The notes beneath the pieces were generated by a model, which searched no databases, was not told where the DNA came from, and saw nothing but the letters and a program-made list of their open reading frames with translations. Both the position numbers and the translations under genes were made by a program. A stretch of DNA of 64,000 nucleotides from Colius striatus. Lineage: Eukaryota; Chordata; Aves; Coliiformes; Coliidae. Shown piece by piece: positions 49,401-61,400 of this stretch; the stretch's first letter is position 1, and each line of letters begins with the position of its first letter. Location of the stretch: contig NC_084774.1 in NCBI RefSeq assembly GCF_028858725.1, forward strand, positions 2,268,001 through 2,332,000. The letters run 5' to 3'.

Positions 49401-52400
49401 CTCTGTAGGCTTTGAGGAAGAAGATGAGAAATAGATGATCACACAAGACTTCACTCTGGACTAAAAAGAGCTTGGGAGAATCACATCACTGCAAGAGTCT
49501 GGGGGGTTTGTCATGGCCTAAGTGCCACTTTCATACTGAACAATCTTGGGTAGTATGGGATAATGCTGAGAGGTAACTTGGGGAGAAAAGCCAGACTTTC
49601 CTAAACCCCTGAATGGCCCTGCTCAGCATGAGGGCTGTTTCCCTGCCAGGCAGCACCTTGTGGCATGCAGCTGCTTCACACACTGAAGCAACTGACACTT
49701 TGCTCTTTCTCTTCTGAGAAGGAGAAACCATGTGCATGTTCACTGCCTTCAGCAAGCAAAGTTGGCTTTGCTCAAGCTTTCCAGAAGATTTCCAGCCCAG
49801 GAATAGGCTCAGATAGGCTTCCAGTTTGATAAATTAACAATTGATCACATTCTGACAGAGTTTTAGTTTGCAGGTGTCAGTTCTTGGAAGATGCAACATT
49901 TTTGCTTGAAAACACATTGCCTGGTGTATTTATGTTTGCCATGAAGGAGCTGTCTGGTCCCTGGCAGCCAGGTCAGGTCCCTGGCACCCCCCTGTGGTAG
50001 TGGCAGAACAAGGGGTGATGGGCTGAAGCTGGAACACAAACAGTTCCAGTTAAACATAAGGAAAAGCTGTTTCAGTGTTGGGGTGAGGGAGCCCTGGCCC
50101 AGGCTGCCCAGGGAGGGTGTGGAGGCTCCTTCCTTGGAGGGCTTCAAGACCCACCTGGACACGTTCCTGTGTGACCTGATGTAGGTGGGAGCTGCTGCTG
50201 CAGGGGGTTGGGCTGGATGAGCTCTACAGGTCCCTCCCAACCCCACTATGCTGTGACTCTGATTCTATCCATCACTCCCAAGGGAGCAGTGCCAGTGTGT
50301 TTCAGCAGCCCAGGCTCTCAGTGCCTGTGCAGCAGATGCTCCGAAACCTTCACCCCAGGCCCAGGAGCTGCTCCTCTCTCTGCCTGCCTCTGACTGGGCT
50401 GTGTTGCAGGTGTGTAGGCAGCGTGAGGCCGGCAGCAGCGAGCTGCAGCAGCTGCGCCTGGAGGCGTGGAGCCAGGGGCAGGCGCTGGCCAGGGCAGCCC
50501 AGGAGCGGGAGCTGCTGGTGCGGGACAAGGCGGCGCTGGAGGTGCGGCTGGCGGCCACGCAGCGGGACAGGACGGGCCTGGCACAGCAGCTGGCACACGC
50601 CAGGTAAGGCAGGGGCAGGCTCTGGTTTCATGCCTGGGCTTGCAGGTCCTTCCTGAGGCTCTGTGCAGCCTGTGCTCTTTGCAGGTGTTTCCACCTGGCG
50701 TGTGATTCTGGTGGCAGCTGAAGCTTGCAAAGCTCTCCTGAGCAATGTCTCCTCCCTGTGTGAAGTCCAAAGCAAGCCAGCTTGGCTCTGCATTCAGTGT
50801 CATAGAATCACAGCATGATGGGGTTGGGAGGCACCTGTAGAGCTCATCCAGCCCAACCCCCTGCAGAAGCAGCTCCCACCTAGATCAGGTCACACAGGAA
50901 CGTGTCCAGGTGGCTCTTGAAGCCCTCCAAGGAAGGAGCCTCCACACCCTCCCTGGGCAGCCTGGGCCAGGGCTCCCTCACTGAAACAGGGAAAGTGAAT
51001 AATTGAACCATGCAGGTTTCTCTCTGGTTTTGGTTTCTTGTCCTGTGCAGTTGGATGTAGATCTTCCCTTATCAAGCAGTTGAACATGGGATCTCCAGGA
51101 TCCAAGGCTGCTGTGTGTGGGCACTGGGAGTGGGGCATTGCCATTTAGGGTGAAGCTAGAGGATCATGCTAAAAACCTTGAGTGCTCTCTGCCTGTGGTA
51201 GAGGAGCCACAGTTGGTTACACCAGCAGCAGGGAAACCTGTCCTGAATCCTTGCCAGTCTTCAGGGGCTCTTGTCTGTCACTGATGTCTGGGTCCTCTCC
51301 TGTGTGCTGTGCACAGACAGAGTCATGCAGAAGTTACAAAGGGAACAAAGCAGACACTGTGTTTGTGCTGTGTCAGGTTCCTGAGATCAGAGGGGACAAG
51401 TTCTGCTTTTCTAAAAGGGGGAAAAAAGAGCCAGCCAAAAGTACTGAAATGTTTGTCTTCCTCTAAATGTGTTTTTGAGGAGAGCCCAGAGCTTGCAGAG
51501 CTGTACAAGCAGTACAACAGGACACTTCAGAGATTGCTTGTCACACTTCTTGACTTCTATACCCCAGAGTATGATGTTGGCAAGGCTGACAAACACCATT
51601 TTGACTCGGGCTGTTTCTTGAGAGATGCTGTTTATCTGCAGCTCCAGCTTCTCTTGTTTGATCCAGTGGGATTCTGTTTGGTCAGTTCTTGGGCTGGGTG
51701 CTCTTTGGTTTTGTTTTTTTAAAGAGAGAAATTAGTTATGAGGAACTTTTGGCAATAGATCATGAAGACACAGCAACTGTTCTTGCCAGGTGTTGTTCTC
51801 AAGAGCCCTTTGCTGTCACAGTTTCAAGCTCCATCCTTTCTGTTCTGTTTTAGAGACTGACTTCTATTTTTCCTTAAAATGGAGCACATTTACTCTGGAC
51901 TGCCAGAGCCTGGCACAAGCAGAAATATGTGCTTGTTCCTCTTGAAGATACATCCCTCATTGTCCATCAAAGTACTGAAATCCTTCTGTTGTGAGTTGTG
52001 GTGTTGTACCACCCAGGTGCTCTCTTACCCTGAAAGCTGTTACCCTGGTTGCTTCTCTGCACTAGTGGGGCAGTGCTGTGTATTGTAGGAACCTGGCACA
52101 CAGGACACTGTCTCAGATCAGGGAGGTAACTTCAGCTTCTTCCAGAATCCTTTGTGTTGGTTGAAGTCTATGGATGTAACAATTTGCATCTGCAGTGGTG
52201 CAGCTTCCTTCTTACAGCGTGACAAGTCACTTGGGCTGCTGCCTGCTTAGTCAGCAACAAATCAAGGTAGCAAGCTTTTCTCTTGAACCCAATGCCTTAA
52301 ACAGAAGAGTACCTGTCTCTCCTTTCAGGTAGCTCCTGTTCAGATGAAATCTAGTTCTGATTTCTTACATGTGCTGCTACCAGCCTGAGATTTTACTGGA

Positions 52401-55400
52401 TCACCTGATGTGTTTCTTTCCTCTTGCCTACCTGAACCTACACTGACCAGCATTAAAAAGTAATGAATCAGCTGGGGGAATACTCTGGCTCTGCAGGGAG
52501 CCAGAATAACTTGGAAGAGCTGATGAGCTAAGAGTGGTGAGCAAAGGCTGTGCTTTTGCTTGCTGGCACAGACTTTGTGGGCACAGCTACCTATGTCTTA
52601 CAGATCAGACAACAGCAATTTGAGCTTTGACTGCTGAGATCTAATTTGTCTGTGTTGTGCTAGGCCATAAGGAAGGCCTGGGCATTCCCTCAGAGGAGCC
52701 TGCATTGCTGCTTTAAATGGTAGAAATCTGTCTTCTGTACACAAGTTTCCATGCAACCCATGTCCTGTACTCAGGGCTGGGGATCTTGAAGAACTCCCTG
52801 CTGGAGCAGCAGCCTGTGGGTGTCAGGAGCAAACAACTGATGTCTCTCTGTATTCACAACTTATCATACAGTCATGGAATTGTTTGAGTTGTTAAAGCCC
52901 TTGAAGCTGCTGCAGTGCCAGCCCTGACCTCACCCTGCCCAGCCCACCACTAACCCCTGGCCCTCAGCACCTCAACCCCACAGCTTTGGGATCCCTCCAG
53001 GGCTGGGCACTGCCCCAGCTCCCTGGGCAGCCTGGCACAGGGGCTCACACCCCTCTCAGGGAAACAGTTCTTCCCAATCCTCAATCTAAACTTCCTTTGG
53101 TGTGACTTGGCTTACAGGTCAGCGAAGGAGACCCTGGAATCCAGCCTGTTTGAGGCTCAGCAGAACTTATCTCAGCTGGAGATCACCAGGAGTCAGCTTG
53201 AGATGCAACTTCACACGGTCACACAGGCCAAGGAGGTGATACAAGGTGAGCAGCTCCTGTGCTTTGTTTCTGGTGATCCCCCTGCCTAGGGAAGGTGGTC
53301 TAGAAATACCTCTCTGCCTCAAGTGCTTCTAAAGAGTTAAATAGATGGAGGCAGATCCCTCCTGCAGTGAAATTCAGATGGCTCACATCAGTAAAGTCAG
53401 AGCCACTGCTTGTGTAGACAGAGTCTTGCCATGTGCTGTGTTTGTAGGGGAAGTGAAGTGCCTTCAACGTGAGCTGGAAGCAGAGAGATCTCTCCTGAAG
53501 CAGGAACAGGCAGACATGGTGCAGCAGCTCTTGCAGACAGAACAGCAGTACAACAACACCCTCAGACTTCAGGAATCTGGTCATGAGGTGGAAATAAACA
53601 AGCTCCTGCAAGACCTGGTAGGAAACGACATGCTTCTGAGTTCTTCAAGCTTTATGGGCTGGCTTTAGGAGAATAATAGCCTGAGCATGGGAAATTGCAG
53701 CAATCAGAGACTCATCCAGTGCCTTGGAAGGGCCCTTAAAGCTCATTTCATGTCAGCCCCTGCCATGGGCAGGGTCACCTCCCACCAGCCCAGGCTGCTC
53801 CCAGCCCCATCCAACCTGGCCTGGAACACTCCCAGGGATGGGGCAGCCACGGCCTCTCTGGGCAGCCTGTGCCAGGGCCTCACCACTCACAGGGAAGAAC
53901 TTGCTTATATCTAATCTAAATATCCCCTCCTTCAGTTCAAAGCTGCTTTTCCTTGTCTTGCCACTCCAGGCTCTTGTACAAAGTCTCTCCCCAGCTTTCT
54001 CATTGGCCCCTTTAGGGACTGGAGGCTGCTCTAAGGCCTCCCTGGAGCCTTCTCCAGGCTGAACACCCCCAACTCTCAGCCTGTCTCTGTGGCAGAGGGG
54101 CTCCAGCCCTTGGGTCATCTCTGTGGCCTCCTCTGGACTGTCTCCAACAGCTCTGTGTCCTCCTGCTGTTGGTGCCCCAGAGGCAGCACTCCAGGGGAGG
54201 TACCAACTGCAGTTGCAGTAACTTTGTTCCTTCCTTTCCATCCTTCCAGGGTTGACAGAGGTATTATCTTTGGGCTGAGGCAGATAGAACAGGCTCCTTG
54301 CTCCTGGTACTGCAGTTCAGGGTCTGTCTTGTGACTGCAGGGCATCAGGGTACTGATCTGTCTCTCACCCTACAGTCCATCTGCACTTTTGCATTGATGA
54401 GCTTTGAAAACAGACTCTGAGAATAGAGAGAAAAGCTGAAGAGAGGGGCTAGGAGACAGGCAGCTGTCAGAGGGGAAGGTGGTGACTCCTTTTCTTAGTG
54501 ACTGGGCTCAATGATCTTAAAGATCCTTTCCAGCCTGAGTGATTCTCTCATTCTCTCACCTGCTGACTTTGCTTTTAAGTTCCTTGGTGGGACTGTGGAG
54601 GGCACAAGCCACTGCTGTGCACTCCTCAGGTGTGAGTTTGGGGAAGGGATGAAAGTTGACATCTTTTGTTGAGGAGCTTGGCAAGGACTTGAAGCCTTTT
54701 CCTCTCCTCATCAGGCAAGTGAGCGGGAAGGGCACCAGTCAGAGCTGCAGGACGTGCTGGAGCAATGGGAAAAGGAGAAGGCAGAGACAGCAGGGGAGCA
54801 CGAGAAGAAGCTGTGTGACATGAAGCAGAAAGTTGCTGCCATGCAAGCTCAACAAGAAGAGGAACGAACTAGAGTTGAAAATGACAAGCAAGAGGTAAGG
54901 GCTGGGAGGGAGACTGTGTGTGGGTTGTTGCAGGAGGAGAGCTGTGGGAGATGGCTGCAGAGCAGGCTGTGGGGGCATGTCCTGCGTGGTTTCTGCATTG
55001 AGTTTGGTGAGGTGAAAGGGGAGCAGGGCTGTCCTGGGGACTGGGAACAAGAGCTCTCACAGGCAGAAGTGTCACCTTGCAGTTTAGGTGTTTGTGCTGC
55101 TGTTGTGATCTGGGTTTTCTTGAGGAAGCTCAGAGTATTGTCACACTTCTCTGATCAGTCTCTTTTCATATTTACTGCTACTTGCTTATAGTCTGAACTG
55201 TGGTTAAGATCCAATTGTGTCTGTGAGGCTGGATCCCATAAGGATGGGGGCTCCTTTAGGGGTGGCCAGGGGGGTGTGGCAGAGCTGTTGACAACAATGT
55301 TGTTTAGGACTCCTCTGAAATATTCCTGAGCAGTATGACAGGGGTGTCTTCTGGGCTGTGCTGTAAGTGACTTGCTGGTAAGCCATTCTGAGCTCAGACC

Positions 55401-58400
55401 TCCTGTGCCAAAGAGCTGTGTCACACTGAGACTCCTTGTGTCCTACCCACAGCCCTCCTTCTGCAGGCTGCTCAGGGACAGCATCTCTCTCAGCTGTGTC
55501 TACAGCTGTTGAAGTGACAGGGCAGCACTTTGAGCTGACAGTGTGTCCCTGTCATGTCAATACTTTACCAAAGACTACTGAATATCTTAAAACTGAACTA
55601 ATTGTCACCAAACCTCACTTAGAATACCTGAGTTGTCTGAAGGAGCCAGTACCTTCAGCCCTCTGGCAGCCTTGCATTTTCCCTACTTCTAACTAGGTGC
55701 AAAAGTCCCCATTAACAGACAAATAGGACACAGCAGGTGATGGGGAATACTCTGGCAGCAAGGTGAGACATTGGAGAAATGCCACAGGTGGTCTGGTTGG
55801 ATGCCTCAGTGGGCTGGAGGTTCAGTCACAGATGGAACATGTTCAGAATGCTGGTCTCTTAGGAGTCCCTGCCTCAAAGTGGGCAGATGGTGACCCAGGA
55901 GACAGCAGCACAGTGCTTTGGGAACGTGTGAGCCCCTCAGTCTTTGAGTCTGACCACACAAACGTTGTGTGGGAAGGTTGAATCCATCTTCTCTTTGTCT
56001 TTGTGCAGGTCTTGCTAGAAAAGGAGCGTGAGAGGAAGGCTCTGTTAGACACACTACTCCAGACTCAGGGTGAGCTAACAGAAGCCTGCCAGCAGCTGGA
56101 GCAGCTGAGGAAGGAGGTGAAAGAGCAGCAAGAGAGTGGGCAGGTAAGTCTGACTGGTAGGGTAGGTTGGAGGAACAGGTCAGTTGGACCTGAGCTGAGA
56201 GAGACAAGTAACAGAATGAAAGGCAGAACCAAGCATATAAAACAGTCCTGCCACTGAGTAGGCAAAGACATGGAAAACACAGAGCCTGGTAAGCTGCAGA
56301 GATCAGCTCCAGGAAGGAAGGGTGACAATGGAAGGAGAGCTGGGTAGAGAAGCAGAAAGAAGTGGATGAATGAATGATTTGGAGACAGGAGAGAAAAAAG
56401 CTGAACCTGCTGGCAGGTCCTAGTGACTTGCTCTGCACTTGTGCTTACAGAACCTGACAGAAAAGCTGCAAGCAGAGCTGCAGGAAACTCAGAGCAAGAT
56501 GAAGGCAGTGGAGAACAGGCACAAGGAAGAACTCAAAGCTGCCAAAGAGGAAATGAATATCCTCCTTCAGCAGAGGGATGCTCTGCAAAAACAGGTGACT
56601 GGAACAGCAGTTTCTGTGTGGCCTCTCCACTGCTCAGCCTCCCGTGGCAAAGCAGCCTGGTGGGTGAGCCCTCTGACCGCCTCACACTGTGATCTCAGCT
56701 GGTCTGAAGGGGCTGAATCTTAGCTGCTGCCTGGACAGATGGGCTGGTCCTTTTGCCTGCTGGCCAGCAAGCATCAGGATTGGATTTCTGCTGGCCTGTG
56801 GCTGCCAGCCTCGCTTGTTAAGGTCGTTTTTCAGATGAATACGGTGACTGGGATTTTTAAAGGAGCCATCTGCCTCCATTGTGAATCTGGCACTGTCAGG
56901 ATAGGGTGGAGTTCAAAGTTGTCCTTTCCTCACAGTGTGTGATATGGCTGACAGTGACAAGCTGCAGTCTTTGACTGCTTCTCTATGTTTTACTTGAGGT
57001 GGAAGAGTTGACATCTCGGCTTGCAGCCTCCGAAGAGTCCTGGCAAGTGATCGGCTGCAAAGCTCAGCGAGACCTGAGTGAGGCACAGGAACTGTCGAGG
57101 CAGAAGGGGCTGGAGGTTGTGCACCTTCAGAAGATCCTGGAGGAGAAGAAGAGTCAATGGGAGGAGGTAGAGCTTCGGAACCAGGAGCTGCAAGTGTGTT
57201 TGCAATCCTTGGAGGAGCAGAGGAGTCGGTGGGAAGCAGTGGAGCATCACAACACAGAACTTCAGGCTTTGTTGAAGGTCCTGGAGAGTGAAAAAGCCAG
57301 GTAAAGCCTGTGAGACTCTCCTTTCTGTTTAATGGATTCCCTCTTTCAGATCCTCATCAGCTCTGCCTTGGGTACAGTAAACTTTAATCACCTGGGATCT
57401 GTCTCAGTCTTCCATCTCGATCCCTTTGGTTGACAAAAGTCACCTTGAACCCGTGGACACAGGCAGACTTCCTCCGAGGCACCCGAGGAACAAAAAGCTT
57501 GCTTTGTGCCCCCTGTTTCATTGATCCTCAACTAAATCCCAGCAGGTGTCTGTGGGGGCTGGAGCAGGGTCCTGCCAGCCTCAGCAGTCATAGATGTTAC
57601 TGAGTGATCAGGAGAGCAAGGCAGCCTTCCATACACACCTGCATTAAAGGTGAGAAGGGAAAGGCAGTGCACTCTTGCTTGCTCTGGGAGGGATCCTGCA
57701 TCTTACAGAGGGGTGGGAGTATTTCCTCCAAGCCTCCATTACCACTGCTGGTATTGGCCTTTGTTTCTCTAGCTGGAAGTAATATGGTGTAGGGAAGTCT
57801 TAGGAAGCTCCCCAGAGGTCACCTTTGTGTCAGTTGCTGCTGTTCCAGACAGGACATAGAAGCTAGGGGAAGAAAACTTCTCTTCATTGCTGACAAAACC
57901 TCTCCCTTGGGATCTCTTTAGTCAAAAGAGAAATGTTCCTCTCTGCTAATGGCTTCACTTCAAGGCTTTGCTGTGTTCATATTCAGAGTCACAGCTCAGG
58001 ATAGACTATTTGTCCAGTAATTTACTCTTCTTCTGTGGAAAAAAGTGCATTGGGCACGTGCTTGGGTGGGACTGCCCCCCTGGCTTTGGACTGAGCAACA
58101 GCCTGGTTGTGTTGCCAAACCTCAGCAGACACAGCAGTTCTGCCCTTGGTGGTGGAAGTCATAAGACATGATGAAATGTTATACCAGGGAGTAATGAGTT
58201 GCATGTTTTCTCTTTCAGGCTGACTCAGTCTGTGGAAGAGAAGGAGCTGAGCCTCAGAACGCTGGAAGAAAGCAACCGTGCCCAGCACAGCAAGGTATCT
58301 CAGCTGCTTTCTGCTGCTCTGCAGGCCCATCAGCTCCTTTCAGATTGCAGAGGAGAAATACAGGAGCTCAACAACCAAGTGACCTGGGCACTAGCATCCT

Positions 58401-61400
58401 TTTCTCCAGGGACACAGAATACCACCTTCACCTTGTAGGCCCCAACTTGTTTCCCCTCTCAACAATACACTCCTTATGTATCCTGCCCAGAAACTTGGCA
58501 CATTGAGGTCGAGGCTGGATCTGCTCTGCTCTCTTGTTTTCACCTATTGTCTCATGGTACATGGTATTAATCCTCTGAGGAGAAACAGGATATGCCTTTG
58601 GAGCTTCTCAGTGTGTCTGTTCCAAATGTCTCCAGATGGTGTTTCCACCCCTGGCAGGCACCGACCCATCTGCTGGAGCAGAATCCCGGCCTCTGGAACG
58701 TGCTTCCATCTCAGCCAGTTCATCTGGCACTTTGGAGGTGCTCCATAAAGGATGCCAGTTGGCCCCATAGCTTCCAGATACCTGTTTCTAGCTTATTTTG
58801 CTCAGTTTGAACCCTTGGCTTTGTACCTTCTGTTCCCAGGGTGGTTTTTGCTTGCAGTAATTTCTGCTTCGTTCCTTCCTCTGACCCGCTGCACTCAGCA
58901 GCAGCAGCAGCGCTGTCCCTGAGGCTCTGCATGTGTGTTACAGATAGAGTGGCTGCAGGATGTGGTGCTGGAGCAAGAGGCTGCCCTGGCAGCTCGAGAG
59001 AAGCAGCTGCTGCAGGAGCTGGAGCAGTCCCGAGCAGGCGAGCAGAGCTTGAGGGAGTCTCTGGGCATGGCGGAGGCCGAGATGTCTGAGCTGCGCTCGA
59101 GGCTGTGCAGCACAGAGAGCAGAGCAGAGGCCTTGGCCACGGAGTGTCAGCTGGCCAGCAGTGCCCTGTGTGAGGCCCAGTCTCAGCTGGACAAGCTGCA
59201 CCTGGTTCTGCACCCCGTGGTCTGTGCCAGCAGAGCCCTGGGCCCTTGGCCCTCAGGTGAGCGTGTGGGGCAGCGGCCGGAGGGACGGTGGTTCTTTGCA
59301 ACCCTGGTGTGATAAACTCAGCCTCTCAGCTTAGGCTGACTCAAGCCTTGGGAAGTGTTGAAAGCCTGCCATCCCTGCAGAGAGACAAGTCCATGTTTGT
59401 ATGTGGAGAAATGACCAGCATCAAAATGAAACGGGGCCAAAGGCAAGTCCCAGGGCGGGCACGTTCCTTCCTTGGGGCAGCACTGACATTGGTGGCCATC
59501 GCAGTAACTTTGGCCTGTAACACACATCTTGCTGTAACATGAGCTCTAGGACAATGTCAAAGGCACTGCCACCTTCTCCTGGGCATGAAGGGGCCTATTT
59601 GTTGGAGACTCTTCAATTACAACTTGAAACAGAATGGCTTCTCTCTTCAGAACAGGATGATGCCAGGGGCCCGACCGTTTCTGAGGCCAGGGACCTCCCC
59701 ACAGAGCTCACGGCAGACAGAGTGGCAGCAGCCCTACAAGACCTGTGTCAGCACCTGAAGCAGACTCAGCAAGAGCTGGTAACGTGTCTGGTGCACCCAG
59801 AAATCCTGTCCCACTGCTGGGCTGAGCTGACAAGCAGAAGGCCAAAGCCAGAGTGGGTGTAAATTCTTGTGGGCCAGGTTGGCTTGCTGCTCTGGGGAGA
59901 AAGGAGAGTCCTGATCACATCCACCATCACTGCCCAGCCATCCCTTCCTGCCTTGGCTGTTTCTGCCTTAATGTACCTCTGTCTCCTGCCAGCAGTGGCT
60001 CTCTGAGGTGATATTTATTCTTACCTCTTCCAGAGTGATGTGAGGACGAAAACACAGGACTTGGAGCTGGAGCTGAGCAAGAGGCAAGTGGAGAAGGACC
60101 ATCTCAGTGCCCACAATCAAGAGCTTCAGAAACAGCTGGCTCAAAGCCAGGAAGGTACAGCTTCTCCTTCCCTCACTGATGCTGTTGTGTCTCACCAGTG
60201 GGGATCTCTGGTAGCACACAGAGGAAAAGCAATGGAAAGAGGAGACAAACAACAAGCATGAGACTAATCTATAGAACTACTAGTGAAAGCTTCTTGTAGA
60301 GAAGATGCAGTGGCTGGCAGTGCATCTAGCTGTGCTGCTGTGATGTGCAGAGGTGGTGCCTTTCAGGTCACATGTCTGCTAAGTAGGTGCAGCTTGATGC
60401 CTCACAGCATCTATTTCTGTACACTCTTTGAAAGCACCAAACTGCCCTAAGCCTGGTCGACTTCCTTTTCCTCTCACACTGCAGATTGACAGAGTATTGG
60501 TTCAGTGTTAAGCCCCTCTGTCATTGCATCCTTTCTTCTGCTGCTTTTCCTAGTTCTCTGCTGCCCAGTGCTTCTGCATCCTTCCTACCTGTTTCCTGCT
60601 GATTCCGGTTTCGTGTCTGAGCTCACAGCCATAGCAACCACAATTTCTTACTTCTCTGGTCACTTCTCACGCCTGTGGTGACACAATTGTGTTGGGAAAC
60701 TGTTTTTCACATGTCACTAGTCATCTCTTCCTCTAATGTCCAGGCTGCACAGAGCCTCCAGAGCTGTTGGCCTCTCTGTAGCATATCTGGAGAGGCATCT
60801 CTGCTCCTTTCTCTGTCACAGTTTCCTCACTCTCCACATCAGAATTGTTTTTTCATCTCATTGTGTTGTTTCCCTTGTCTGAGGACAGGGACAGGGGCAT
60901 TGTTCATTGCTTCCCCACAGGCTGTTGCCTGCTCATAGAATCACAGCATGGTGGGGGTTGGAAGGGACCTGTAGAGCTCATCCAGCCCAACCCCACTGCA
61001 GAAGCAGCTCCCACCTAGATCAGGTCACACAGGAACGTGTCCACGTGGGTCTTGAAGCCCTCCAAGGAAGGAGCCTCCACACCCTCCCTGGGCAGCCTGG
61101 GCCAGGGCTCCCTCACTGAAACACTGAAACAGTTTGTCCTTATGTTTAACTGGAACTGTTTGAGTTCAGGCTTCATCCCATCAGCCCTTGTCCTGCCACT
61201 GGATACAACAGAAAACAAGTGCTGCCCCAACCTCCTGACACCCACCAGTGAGAGATTTCATGCAGTGCCTTTACCTGTTCAGTACTTTGACACAATCCCT
61301 CTCTGAGGTGGAACTGCTGACCATTTTTCAGACTCCACAGGAGAGTTTTCCAGGCCTTAGATCACCACTTTTTATGGAACATCCATAGTTTTTACTACAA

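Noticed and set aside
51470-51722. An additional CEP250 exon
   Set aside because: The frame contains a coiled-coil-like start ([15 protein letters not shown]) but exons 15 and 16 already join in phase and match mammals directly without it.
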